64,000 nucleotides of DNA from Bryopsis sp. KO-2023 (GCA_030272585.1 BSYQ01000006.1:5419001-5483000); one strand, 5' to 3'. Numbered from the stretch's first letter, positions 44,411 through 57,119 are shown. The notes: generated by a model not told the origin, from the letters alone. A program made the numbers and translations.

Positions 44411-47400
44411 TCAAGCTGCATTTTCCGCCAAAACCACGGGCTCACCTCCATAAAATGTAATTGTGACTGACTTCGTGTCAGTATTCACAACCTCACCCTG
44501 AAAGGAAAATATAAAAAAGAGAATTTCAGTGAAACGAAATCATGAAAACTCTTCATCATTTCTTTAATTTTTTTGCTGCATTTTGCATTTTCGTTTCCAC
44601 ATTACGATAATCAACTTTTCATTTTCATGTTATGGGTAAAAGAAAAAAAAATCAAGAGAAACAAAGCCATTTAAACTATCTCAGAGAAAAAAATATGCAG
44701 AAACTTGAAGAAAAAATCAACAGAAACACTAAAAAAGAAAAAGAACTCCATGAAAAAAATTGAATTATTATGTAATCCACACCTCAACATCTGGGTAGAC
44801 AACATCAAATGTCGTTTCAGAATACATGTCTGGCATTTCAAATGTGCATTCGGAAGTTTCCACCTCCGCTCCAACATTAGTCAAACCAACAATGGTGGAA
44901 CCCCGAGAAAACACATAGCATGCATTGTCCACATACAACTCCACATGCTCGCTTTCCCAGACTTTGGACTTCTTTCTGTGCCTATATATACGTCAGTTCA
45001 CTTCATAAATTCAGAACTGGTGCAATGAGGCCATTGTTGATATATATATGCACAGAGCAGAATATAATTGTCAGTCATCAAAGCATATAATTGTCAGTCA
45101 TCAAAGCAGGGGTGATTCTTACTTGTTCAGGGCAGCAATGAATTTGAAGAGTTTGGACTGTCTGGAATACTTCGACACCCAAAGAGGCTCTCGATTTTCC
45201 GGATCTTCACCCCCAGCGAAACCCTGCTCAGTTCCATAATAGACGATAGGAATGCCTTCTCCCAACAACACAAACGCAAGCGCATTCCTGACAGACGCAA
45301 AACAGCAACATCACCCACGAAGACTTTAGGAAAAGCCAAGATGACTAACCCAAACTGAAACATGAAAAAAACAATTTCACAACATAATTACAATTTCAAA
45401 AAACCACAGGGATTTGAACCCAAAAAATACACACAATAGGCACAAAGTATGCCAATACCTGTAGAGAGCCTCATCTTTTTGATCGTGGAGAAACCTAGGA
45501 TTGTCATGGTTATCCACAAAGGTCCCCAGAACTCTGACATCAGGAAAGAACGGCTTCTGTTGACCTCGCCTGTATGGAATCAAGGTCATATCGCCCTTTC
45601 TTTGAAAGACATCTCTGAGAGTGTAGTACATAGGGTAATCCACGAGAGAATCCATGGCATCGCCGAAATAAGTGGCCAACCTCTCGATTCGGCCATCGAA
45701 AACCTCTCCGATCGTGAAGACACCGGCTGCTTTGGAAAACTCTGCCCAAAAGTCCTGAAAATGGAAGAAAGGTTACTGAGTAAACATAAGATCAGGGAAA
45801 AGGCAATTCATCTCTGTAGCAAGGTTAGTAATCAATTCGGAAAAACCTCACTATGTCACCATATGAACAAGGAAGACACCTACTTTTTCAACCAGGGGCA
45901 CAGTGTCGATGCGAACACCATCGAACTTGTACTTTTTGACGAGTTCCTCAATCCACTCCAGCAGCTGGGATCTCACATATGGGTTGTTTTGATCCAAATC
46001 AGGAAGGCCAGACAAGCGGCAGTGCTCCACCATGTCAAAGTTATTGAAGTCGTTGATGTTGCAGAATTCATCGCACCCTGCAGCACCCACATAGATTTCA
46101 TTCCACTCCAACAGTAGGAACTCAACACATGCACTTGCTTGCGGAGACTTTTGTTTCAAAGAGTAATATGTGGTTTATATTTTTACAAGGGGATATAATT
46201 TTTAATACTTTTAATACTTTTAATTATTTTTTTTCCACTTTTTAATTAAAGATTCACCATAAGTTTCCAAGCGCCAATCTTTATTCCACGACCAATTAAA
46301 AAAAATTGGTGAGCACATTTTATTCTCGTCTTATCCACACAAACACTGCGAACAAAAATGCAGGGCTTTGAATAAAAGTGCAAAGTCAGACATACCTTCG
46401 CAATCGTGATATTCCTCAGGTTTGTCAAAAGGGTTCAGCGAAGAGAAATCATTTTCTTCGACATATCCCATGTGATTCGCCACAACATCCACCATAACCC
46501 AGATTCCTGCAACCAACCAACAGACGGTCCAATGAGACAATCAGTGCACTCCTTGGAAAGGATCTGTGGCATAAATCTCAGAATAAATTGCCTTGAAAAA
46601 GCCCATCACCACAACAATAATCACATAGAAGGTCAAATTGGTGAAGCCGACCACCAACACATCCCCAGAAAGTCTGACATGCAAGTATATCCATTCACCC
46701 ATACAGCTCCAAAACGCAAAAACCATTGACGACATTTCCTACGCCATATCCTGGATTGCGTTTTCTTTGTTCCTCTCTATTTTTATCCTCAGGTTTGTCT
46801 CAAGTCGGTCATACGGACCACCAGGAAAAACACAAAATCGGGTGCGGGCGGGATCGTTAGGCGGGAAAAAAGCGGCCTGAGTCCCCGATTGTGGCAGCCC
46901 TACCTAATCGATGCGCAATTCTGACGAACGACTTCAGCTGTCTGGCCGTCCCGAATTCAGGGTTGATCGAGAACAGGTCCTTCGTCCAATACCCATGGTA
47001 GCCGTCTGTGGAGGAAACAACGATGAGTTAAAAGAAATCATTCTAACGCCCACTGAAGACACTGGGATCTAGCTGCAGACTTTTCAACAAAACCCTGAAA
47101 CGGTAGAAGCGTTCCAGAGATCGGCATAACCAGTGGGCGCGACGGAAAGCAACTCACTGGGTGTGTTTTCGACGACCGGTGAGATCCAGATCGCGTCGAA
47201 ACCCATTCGTTTTATGTAACGTAGCTTCTTAACGAGGCCAAGAAAGTTGCCACCGCAATATTCCGTGAGGTCGCACTCTTCGGGAGATTTTCCAAGCGTT
47301 GCGAAACGATCAGTCAGCAGCTGATAGATCGACCGAGATCGCCATTCGTCGACGGTCTTTCCTGAACAACTGACGCTCAGCAGCACAAGGGCGCCAACCA

Positions 47401-47443
47401 ATGGCAGGACGCGCGAAAGTCTGTTGGTATGCGGAGCAGCCAT
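44411..47443 (-). CDS. Secreted alpha-amylase, glycoside hydrolase family 13
   Basis: Hydrolyses alpha-1,4-glucans such as starch. Eight minus-strand exons, 47443-47158, 47005-46904, 46506-46396, 46077-45884, 45754-45459, 45287-45123, 44981-44783 and 44497-44411, close in frame to 479 residues, the size of fungal/Taka-type amylases. It starts with a signal peptide (basic start, then VLPLVGALVLLSVSCSG). GH13 regions: DVVANH at 136-141; GVRIDT with nucleophile Asp224; TIGEVF with acid/base Glu248; FVDNHD with His314-Asp315. The C-terminal 90 residues form the beta-sandwich (domain C). The signal peptide implies secretion or a lumenal/vacuolar site; for an alga a plastid route through the ER is another option. 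A perfect 23-base tandem duplication lies in the sixth-to-seventh exon intron. Confidence 0.96.
45062..45107 (+). repeat. Perfect 23-base tandem duplication in an amylase intron
   Basis: The unit ATATAATTGTCAGTCATCAAAGC (23 bases) occurs twice head to tail with no mismatch, within the intron between the exons at 44783-44981 and 45123-45287. It looks like a recent slippage or duplication event. Confidence 0.9.
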
Positions 47444-47961
47444 TTTTTCTTTTTTCTGATACGAGGGGCGTTCGGGGAAAGTTGCAAGAGACGATGAAGG
47501 AAAGAAAACGCACGATATTTAGTAGTGGGCCCAGTGCTGCACTGTTGGTGTTGACAGGACTGTCGGCGCCCAGACGGGCAGCGATGAGGAATTGATCCAA
47601 ATGAGAATTGGAGGGGTGACTTAAGCGTGAAACATCGGACAGCAAGCAAGCAAAGTATTGCAGCAAGGGAAAAGGCCACACAAGTTGAGTTGAGTTTGAA
47701 ACTTGAACACAAAATCGACGCTCCTCGTCAAAGGAAGTCTATCGTTCTGTACAGGGCTACAATTTCCAGCGCCGACGATTCAGAGCACACGTTCCCAAGT
47801 CCTGCGACGGTCGAGTGTTTTTTCTGCGACCGTCCTCGGCCCTGTGTTGTTCAGGATTCTTCTTTGGCTGCGCTCTTGATCCCTGCTCCAGGTTTGTAGA
47901 CTCACTGATGAACAAATCGCCACCCCAAGGCGGTGGAAAACTGGGCGTTTCCGCGTTCCAC
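47444..47961. other. Intergenic: amylase promoter side and cyclase 3' side
   Basis: These 518 bases separate the amylase start codon from the stop of the adenylyl cyclase, both on the minus strand. It should hold the amylase promoter. No gene is seen. Confidence 0.5.
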
Positions 47962-50900
47962 TCATTCTCGAAGGAGGACTTTCCAGGTATAGATCCTCAA
48001 TTTTCTCTGGATATGGGCGAATGGGGACTTTGATACATGCCTTCCCCCAAAGAATTTGACCAGATCGTTGCAATGTATCATCAGTTTGACATCGTTCAGC
48101 TCTAGCGCAAGCATCGTGAGCATTTCCAAAATCTGGACGGCCGCCTCGGCCTCTTCTCGAGTGATTCTTCTCGTCTCCAGGGCAAAATTACAACTTTGGC
48201 TGTTGTTCAGGAGGTAATACGACATGCTATGTCGTCGTCGAAGGGGCGGTTTGTAGGCCGCTTTCGCGGTGTCACTGAGATAATCGAAAAACTTTCCAGG
48301 CTTCTGCGCCGTCTTGGTTGCTCTGGTGAACAGTTTCTTCAAGAACGGCTTGCTTTTCCCTGCTGTTTTTGTATCTTTTGCGCTGGGCGCACCCAGCAAA
48401 TGCATTGCATGCAGCAAGTGAAGTCTGGCAGCGTCCAGGAGCTGCGCCCCATCAATATCCGACGGTTTTTCTTTACTGTTTCTTGAAAGCTCGATGCACA
48501 GAACAGCGATTCTCCGCTGTATGCTGCTGCTTTTCATTGTATCGATGTAAGGCATATTAAGAAGGACTGAAACACCCTGGGGGGATACTTCGGGGTTTTG
48601 TCTGGATGATTGGCTTGTGAAGGAAGAAAGCCTAGACAGGACAGCGGCAGTCTTGGGCGTGGGTGGGGTTGATTTCGCGGAGGCCAATATCATGTTAGAT
48701 ACGATGCTGTCCGTCGGCTCTTGAATCCGTGCGTAAAAATCGATCAGTATCTCCTGCAAGCGAGCAGCTTTTTCCAAGGAACCGAGAGCACTGCGAATGT
48801 CATTCGAATCCATGGCCTCGTCAGCAGCCGCCTCCCAACGCGATATAGCCTTCAGAGTCCTTCTCCATTCTATGGCCTCGAGCTCGACGCTCGAGTTGGT
48901 CCAGTGAAAAGCAATGGTGGCCGTTGGGATTCCGTCCATTCTTTGTAGAACCTCAGCCAATTTTGCGTGAAGTTGCCTTCTCTGTTCATGAGGAATCAGT
49001 GCGTATATGATGTCCCTCGATATCGAGCTTGTGAAATTCCAAACCGCGTGGCCAGACCTTGCAACTCTTTTCAAGATACCCTCCTCCTCCACTTCCAGCA
49101 ATCCTGTTTCTATGGCGTCAAAATGTGTTGGATAAGGGTATATACCCATCGCCAAGTCCACGGTGATATCCGCATTCACAACTGCTGCCAATTTCAGAAT
49201 CAGCAGACTCGAGGGGGTAAGACTGTCAGTGGCCTCCATCAACGGGTGTCCGGCTGAGTCGCATTTGCTGATGAAGCTTGCAAGGGCATCTCCTTTTTCT
49301 AGTTCATGCTCGACTCTCTGTAAAGGTGCTTCCATCAGTCCCATGTTGTTGAGATACATGGACAATTGCTTGATATAGATTGGCAAGCCTCCGGCTTTGC
49401 GCACAATGGCCTCCACCAGTTCCGTCGACGGTTTTTTCCCCTGCATGACGTATTTGATGATCTCGCTTGCTTCCAAGGAGTTGAGGCGAGAAAGCTCAAT
49501 CTTCAGGGAGACATTGCTCAGAATATGGTTTTTTTGACGAGTCCCAGCAGATGCCTCCCACCACGACGATGATCCCTTTTCCTATACCAGCCATACACAC
49601 CCTAAGCTCTCGAAAACAGAAAATAAGAGAACAAGGGGGTAAAATATCAAATGATATTTTGCCTACCAGATCAGGAGCTATGGGCTTCATAGTTCCGAAG
49701 AGTAACACGTTTCGTGTGTGTGCTAGCTGGCAAAGGAGGTCCGAGCTCGCGGGATCAAACTTATCAACATCTTTGAGAAGCAAAACGCAGGGGCCAAAAG
49801 TCTCGGTGAAGCATTTGAATATCAGAAGAGCTAACTGCACCAGGCCTTCGTTGTCGGAAAGCTCGAATTCGATACCTATCAATTGTGGATGCAGGTCAGC
49901 ACACTGATAGATCTTGCAGGATGTATCAAACGTTGAGCTGGGTTCATTATGGCGTGAGTATTGCATGGAGGAGTCGAGCGGTTTTCCACACCTTTTTTCG
50001 CGCCGCCTTCATCTGTTTGAAATGCGACGTATTCTGCGACCGCTTCCAGCAAATCTGCTTGGGTGCCTTCGCATTCCTGACGGCATACCTCCAGCACATT
50101 TTCATGGTCACAAGAGATTTTGGCTTCCTCGTGCGCTTGGGTCATCAACATATCGTGAAGGACGCTCTTCCAAGGAACGAAAGCGTTGGACCTTTGGCTC
50201 TCCCCCTGGGTGAAGAATAACCTGGATCGCTCCCTTGCATTCACCCATGTATCCAGTTGGCTTCTATAGAATCGTTCCTGAATCTCTTCGAGAAGCCTAC
50301 CCCTGCCCATGAACTGTTCCCCCTCAACAACCGCAAGCCCACCTTCCCTCGTTTCGAGAAATGTCCAAACCAGTTGGATCAGTTTCTCGGTACTGCCCTC
50401 TCTACCAAACAAAATATCTCTTCTGCAAAGGGATGGAGCTCGAAACAGTCTTTTCTGCCGGTGGCTGTGCACTTTGTACACTTGCAATTTTTGGGATTTT
50501 CCTTTAACTTTCAATGGCTCAAGTGGGTGGAAAACAGCAGTCTTGGTGCCAACCGAGACTCTTGTTTCTTCATCGCACAGGACATTCCCGAGTCCATCCT
50601 TCGCTTTGCACATCAATCGAGCACCTAGATTAATAGCATCGCCAAAAACGGTGTACTCTGCCCTAGCTCTCGAACCAACTAAAGCGCACAAAAGGTTTCC
50701 CGTTGTTACCCCAACCACAGCCGTGTTTCCTGAGGCTTTGACAATGCTCAGGGCCGACTGAATTCCTCTTGTTTCAACGTTTTGGTGCCCTTTTCCGGGT
50801 AGACCAAACGCGCAAACAACAAGGAAGCCTTTTTCATCGCATCGCATTTGGAGCAACGAGCCCCCGTTGGCGCTCATGGTGTCTTCTACCAGCATAAAGC

Positions 50901-53012
50901 TCGACTCCACTTCTGACACGTCCATATCAGAGCTCTCCTCTTTCAGTTCTGTGGCCTTTGTCAGGTGAGGAAATCCTATGAACACGATGGTCAGCCTCCT
51001 GACTTCATTTATGAAGTCCAGGTGGCCTGCCTCCAGCCGATCACGAACGCTGTCCAACAAGTACATTCTAAGCAGTTTCGAAGACTGGATTTGGAGCCCC
51101 ACGGGCATCAAAGTCAGTTTGGGGACCGTTGTGGCCTTATCCTGAGACTCAAACATCCCGCCAACGGGGCGAACATCGACGACGCGCCCAGAACCATCAG
51201 GAAAGTCATAACGATCGAAGTGCGCCCCTGCCACCTGCGATTCACGGACACCGTCTTATGTTTCCCCCTCAACGCCAAATGATGTCTGTGGTATGGAGAA
51301 TTGATTGTTGGGTTGAAAGATCAGTGCTCACCGTCACAACTTCCTGGCTGACAATAGTTTCCCCTGGCTCGGCAAGTCCCTCAATCGCAGCAATTTGCTG
51401 GATGGTTGGTCGAAATCCATTTTCGTCCTCTACCTGATGTGGCTTATCCCCAAGGAAGAATTCCCATCTGGAACCGCCATCTTTCGTGCTCCCGACATTG
51501 AATGCGTTGAAGCTCCCTGCCCCTATTATCACCTATCTAGTGGACAAAGAGAAGCAGGCGTCAGCCTGTTGACACCAGCTACTTCTCCCAATCGAGCTCT
51601 TTTGACATGGGGTAATATAACGTGTTCAAAAGCATTGCCAAGAAGAATTATAGAGAAAAAAATTAAAAAAAAAATAATCACTTGCTTAAAAGAAAGTTGC
51701 TTCAGCCCCGAAGACTATGTTTTCGACCCGAAAGTTTTTGGTTACAACAATGCCAAGAGCACCTCCCAACAAGAAATATATATCTGGATGGAGCCCCCAA
51801 TTCCCTCTTCATTCATACCTTCAGCGACAGAAGGAAACGCTGGGGTCCATCACGAGGGTATCCAAGAGACCCTGTCGAATTGCTCGTCTTGCGGGTGATG
51901 TATAAAGAATTGCCACTGTTATCTTCGCTCGATGATGCCTGTCGGCCAGTAGTCTCCGTCCACGACAGTGAGCGGACCTCGCCACTTTCATTCTGAAGAT
52001 CGATCTTGCGGAACGACTTGGGAATGTAGTTTTTCAGTGCACCCTTCAAGCTCCTCGCGATCGCCTCGCTCAAGCGAGTGCTTCCAGTGGAAAGGAACGT
52101 CGAGCGAGTCGACAGCGCCTTGTGGGTCGTCAAAGAGTGGGTGGGAATCACGTCTCCATTGGGCAGCATCATCATTTCACCAAGCCTGTTCGCCAAATCA
52201 TACCCACATGCAACGGAGCTAGCTACTGCCTCCTCGAAGCCGCCGTCTTTTGGTTCGCCATCTTTCACGCTCGTGCAAAACGCTACGATCAAGGAGTCCC
52301 CAGCAAACTTGACCACATCTCCTTCGTATTTCTGAACCAGATCTATCACCTGGGAAAAGTAGTTATTCATGCACTTCGTGAGGAGCTCAATTCCCGCAGT
52401 CCCGTGCTTTGAGAGTCTCTCCGTCAGAGCGGTGAAACCCGTTATGTCGGCGACCATCACAGCCCCCTTCAAGGGGGCCATGCTGGGAGAAAGCGCTGCT
52501 TGCGGCAAATCCCGTACTGCTACAGAGAACGATTCATTCGAAACGTGTTCCGCGATTGTTTCTTTCAGAAGGTTCGACGAATAAGGCTCCAAAGCTACCA
52601 GAGTCCGTGTGGCTGATTTCGTTCGCGTGCTTCGCCACTCAGTGGTCCTGTAGATCTCCTTCAAATCAGCTGTGCCGAGTATGTTCTCGCTCTCCTGGCG
52701 GCTCCACTTGTCTCCTCCCTCTTGTGTCGACTCAGAAAACGCATCGATTTCACGCTCACCCTTCCCTTTCTCTGCAAGCTTAGTTGATGTCTGCTTTCGT
52801 GAATCGTATTTGAGCCGCTTCCGAATTGCCAAACCCAACGCCGTCTTGGCTTTCTCAAACACATTCTTCTTCCCAGCCGTCTTTTTTCGCGCCGCATCTC
52901 CTGGGACGCCTGCATCGGCAGCGGATCTGGCTGTGGAGCAGTCTCTCTCTGGACGCCTCTCTGAATTAGTAGCTAGAAATATATCATCAAACTCCGACGC
53001 CGTGGAAGACAT
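47962..53012 (-). CDS. Soluble-type adenylyl cyclase with tandem cyclase domains and NTPase region (ADCY10-like)
   Basis: Makes cAMP from ATP; animal and protist relatives are soluble and stimulated by bicarbonate. Five minus-strand exons, 53012-51819, 51532-51332, 51234-49992, 49875-49667 and 49581-47962, close in frame to 1,488 residues (human sAC is about 1,600). Order: a charged Lys/Glu/Ser-rich N terminus; cyclase domain C1 with both metal aspartates (Asp189 in VADITGFT, Asp239 in AGDSLIVAF); a Ser/Thr/Lys-rich insert of about 110 residues inside C1; the end of C1 (RPTIQQIAAIEGLAEPGETI); domain C2 (RRLTIVFIGFPHL ... SRARAEYTVFGDAINLGARL), which lacks the metal aspartates as in sAC; then the AAA/STAND-like part with FGREGSTEKLIQLV and a degenerate P-loop; and a helical C terminus. 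No membrane helix is seen. Confidence 0.93.
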
Positions 53013-53313
53013 CCCTTTGGCCTGAAACGTTTTGGCTGGAAGGGAAACGCCTGCTGGATTGTGTGGGGGGTCATACCTCGTGACTCATGACTCACACAAG
53101 CAACTGCAGCGTCCGTGGAACAAAAAGCTTTTCGCGCAGGAACGACAACGCAACTTCGATAAAGAGAAACTGTGGTGGCTACACAAGAACGCACCCAGAA
53201 AAACACCTGGGCCCTCTCGCTTCAGCGTCTAGCTTGATATTCTAGAGTCCACGGACCGCGTCCAGAAGTCGTCAAAAGTCGAGAAGTGGCGAAGAACGTT
53301 CGTTTTGTTTGAA
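53013..53313. promoter_or_regulatory. Compact divergent promoter region, cyclase / kinase
   Basis: Only 301 bases separate the start codons of the minus-strand adenylyl cyclase and the plus-strand kinase, so both promoters and 5' UTRs must overlap or abut here. The stretch is CG-richer than the introns and has no clear TATA box. Co-regulation is possible but not shown. Confidence 0.5.
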
Positions 53314-56313
53314 ATGTCGCAGCTCTTGGAGGGATGCATAGCTCCAAACCCCAGACGTCGCGGTTCGAAGCGTACGGAGCGCGTGGCTGGGATGCCGAGG
53401 AGCGGCAACGTACTATCCAGAGCCGAGTCCACTCGCCACGTGTACCCAATGCTCCCCGCTGGGGGCTTATTGACGCCATCCCAAGCGATTGCTAACACTC
53501 GCCAGGTCCAAACCAGCTTCGCCCCACTTGATAATGGGGAATTTGAGCTTGACGTGACGACCGGGGAATTTCCTGCAACGCTAGAGTTGGGGGATGAGCT
53601 AGGTAGCGGAACGTTTGGCGTCGTTCGAGTGGTAACGTGTCGCGTGACTGGGGAGAAATTCGCCGTTAAAGTTTTGCCGAAGAAACACGGGGCGTTGCTG
53701 AACACGAACAGAATCAGAAACGAGGTGAGTAGGGTTTTTTCCGGGCCCTTTTTTCCCCAAACTCCGCGTCCATTCAATGGAGAGAGGGAGATTTTTTGTA
53801 GCTGGGGATAGGCTGGCTATTTTCTAAGATTAGTGCACACCCCATCGACATGCAGGGGTTCGATGGAAGGGGAAAAGCAGTCAAGCTGTGCTGAGAACCA
53901 CTGAACAAACAACTGGATTCCTTGGAATAAAACATGACAGACTGTTGTTCTGGATTTTTATGGATGGTTTGTTTTGTGTGGAAAGGTTTTGGCTTGGAGG
54001 CAGCTAACAGAGTGCGACAATGCTGTCAAATTTGTGGACTGCTATGAGGTGATTGATTCTGAAATATTGTTTTTTCACATTTTTCTTTTTTTCACATTTT
54101 TATTTTTTTGGTGCAGTCATGGTTGATATTTTGGTGGTCACACTTTTAACTTTTTTTTTTGTTTTTTTTCGAATTACAGGATAGGACAAGCATTTACCTT
54201 GTCCAGGAGCTATGTACAGGGGGCAATCTCAGGGATTTATTCATGGTAAGATTTTGATCTATTATCGGATCTTGTAGGTTAATTTTTCCTGGGAAATAAT
54301 GAATAAATAAACTCTGTACATTTTTTGGTGGATCAAGTGAAGTTGTTGGCAAGGTTTTCTAAATTCAATGAATTTGGGCGGAAAGAGGAGGACATGACAA
54401 GATAAGATGCTGGAGCGATTGTGAGTTTTTGTTTTTATTTTTTCTGTGAATTTGCAATTTCTGTAGGAATTTCGGTCCGTGATTCAGAAAATATCAAAAC
54501 ATTTTGAAGCCATACTTTCTATTTCCATACCAAACAGCCTTCACACAGATGCCCATCAAAAAACAAAATACGCTTGCCCCCTCAAAATAAAAATAAAGAA
54601 AGAAAAAGAACGACCACAATCGGAGCGATGCTCTCAAAATACCTGAATACCCGATGCTTTGACAAAAAAACATTCGGTCTAATTTCTTTTCGTCGCTTGC
54701 TGTTTTTCAGGCAAGACCAAATCGGAGCCTGGATGAGATCGAGGTCGCCCAAGTTGCATGGTCGATCCTCAGAATCGTCGCTTTCTGCCACAAGAAATCC
54801 ATGTGCTATGGGGACGTCAAACCAGAAAACTTCGTTCTGAAATGGCCTTATGACCACCGATCCTGGTCCCCCAAAGAACCCTTGCTGGTCAAAGCGGTGG
54901 ACTTTGGTTCTGCAAAAATGAATGCCAAAGAGGGCAGTCTCAGGGGGGAAAATGGATCGCCACTGTATAGAGCTCCGGAGGCACACTATGGAGCGTACGG
55001 AGTGGAGGTCGACATCTGGTCTGTCGGTGTCCTGGTGAGTGGAATGCAACAGGGCCCCCCCCCAAAAAAAAAAAAAAGAAAAAAAGAAAAAGAAAAAGAA
55101 AAAAAGGCTAAATTCAACTCCAGAAGGGATGCATAACAGAATCGATGTTCGAATTGGGAGAGAACTGATTGTGGCTGCTGATGTTTAAAAAAAAAATGAA
55201 TTTCAAAATTCCCAGAAGAAAATCCATTGACAAAATCTTGTACATCCTCTTAGGGTATTCGTGTGCGTTTTTTTTGTTTTCGATCTGTTTTTTTTTCCAC
55301 CCAACCCAACGATTCCAGGTGAACCTAAATGAAAGAATATTCGCGCTGTGATTGCTTGAATGAACCGACCCTGTTTGGCAGAAAATGCCATCTTGTTCTG
55401 AAAAGTCCAGTGGAGAACTTTCAATTCAACATTACTGCTAGAATATGGAATAATGTACTGATTTTCTTGAATTTTTTCTTTGGAGCCAGATGTATCATCT
55501 CCTGTGCGGAGCCCCTCCCTTCGTCCATAGAGTGATACAAGGAGAATGGGAATGGAGCTGGAGAATGAGTCAAAAACTGCATCCGGATGGTCTTGGTTAT
55601 GCGATCACTGCTATTCCGGTGAGGGAAAAATGTTACTTACTAGAAAAATGTTGCTCCAGACAAAAAATAGAATCTTTTTTTACTTTTAGAATTAGACATC
55701 GCCTGAAAGAGAGCGTGATTTCAAGTATATGTGTGCAGCGGGTTTTTCGACAGCGTTCAAGAATTGGTACATCCCCTGCCTAGATTTCAGTCGGGAAATA
55801 ATCTTGTTGACCGTATCCATCGACGCCCTATTAAATTTTAATACTTAAAATTTTGCTCCACCGTGCGAGAATCGATCCCAGAAAATGGATGGCATTCACT
55901 GTAAACTCGATTCTGGCATAGTTCTTTTTTGTTTCTTTTCTTGTTTTGAAGAAAAAAATAAAACGAAAAAATAGCAGCAATCCCAGAAGAGAGATGCCAG
56001 AATTGCAGATAGTTTTCGTTTGATTTCGTTCTTCCAAGGGTTTCATAATGGGACACCAAATCCATTCCATGTGGTGGTGGATGTGGAGGGGGATTTTGAT
56101 TTTACAGTGTGGGGTGATTTTTTGCTGCAGCTTGATTTTTATGGGGAAATATGGGAGACGATTTCGGAGGGTGCCAAGGATTTGCTTTCCAAAATGCTTG
56201 ATCGCGATGTGCAGCGAAGAATCACGGCTCAAAACGCTTTGCAACACCCCTGGATTCTGGAAAACTCAGCTAGACTGGAAATCTCTTATGCAAATCAACG
56301 ATTGAATCGATAA
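53314..56313 (+). CDS. CAMK/CDPK-like serine/threonine kinase without the HRD arginine
   Basis: Protein kinase with exons 53314-53724, 53986-54048, 54180-54245, 54711-55034, 55490-55531 and a last exon about 56131-56313; one further small exon probably lies in 55532-56130, because the segment after PPFVHR is too short. An N-terminal extension of about 90 residues precedes the glycine loop GSGTFGVVRV at 97. The ATP-binding Lys119 (FAVKV), Asp215 and Asn220 (GDVKPEN) and DFG at 244-246 are present, then RAPEAH and DIWSVGVLMYHLLCGAPPF. The catalytic loop reads CYGD instead of HRD, so it is a non-RD kinase. An insert of about 16 residues separates the loop from DFG. The end LDFYGEIWETISEGAKDL...HPW is CDPK-like, but no EF hands follow. 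Probably a cytosolic signalling kinase with calcium-independent or unusual activation. Confidence 0.85.
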
Positions 56314-57061
56314 AATCCGCCACATCGATGTGGCAAGTTATTTTGAAAAAAAAAAAAAAAAAGAGGGCACTGGGGTGGTGGAAAAAAATAAGGGTGTGTA
56401 TATTTGTGATTGAATGGCTTTTTTTCAAGGGGTGAAGAAAAAGGGGGTGGGGTGGGGGGTCTGAGAGGAATTTGAGAAAGTGAAAATCGAAACAAAAGTA
56501 ACGAAAAAAAAAAAAGAGGAAAAAAAAAACAAACAAATGTGGAGTTTTATTGAAATGGAATGCCCCTCCCCCTGGTCGAGGAAAAAAGAACCCTTGTTGA
56601 ATGGATTGAGGGTGGTGGGTCGTGGTTTTTTTGTTCTATGTGCATGTTTTTTTTGGGGTGTTTTTCTTTTGGGGATGTTTTTCTTTTGGTTTTTTTTTTG
56701 GTGTTTTTTTTTTCTGTTTTACTTTTTTTTCCACGTTTTTTTTGGGAGGAGGGGGGGAGTAAATCCATATTGATGCATTTTGGTTCCAGTTTGGGCTGCT
56801 GCGAGTCTTTTTGTTTTGGGGGGTGTTTTTTCTCAGAATGAAGGCAAGCGGTGCCCTGTTTTTTTTTAAACTACCTAATTTTTTTGGGGGAGGATAAAAG
56901 GGAAATTGAGGAATGCAAAACGGCAAACAAAGAGATCAAATTTAGTAATCAATCAACGCATGCTTGAGTGCTGTTTTGGATTTCTGAAGTGTATTCGTTC
57001 GATTCATCTTTATTACTAATAATGAAGGGGAAGGGGGAGGAGGATGCAAAAGTGAAAAAAA

Positions 57062-57119
<58 letters not shown>

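Noticed and set aside
45449-46117. 222-codon plus-strand frame
   Set aside because: Antisense to amylase exons and introns; the minus strand has complete GH13 motifs and clean splice phases.
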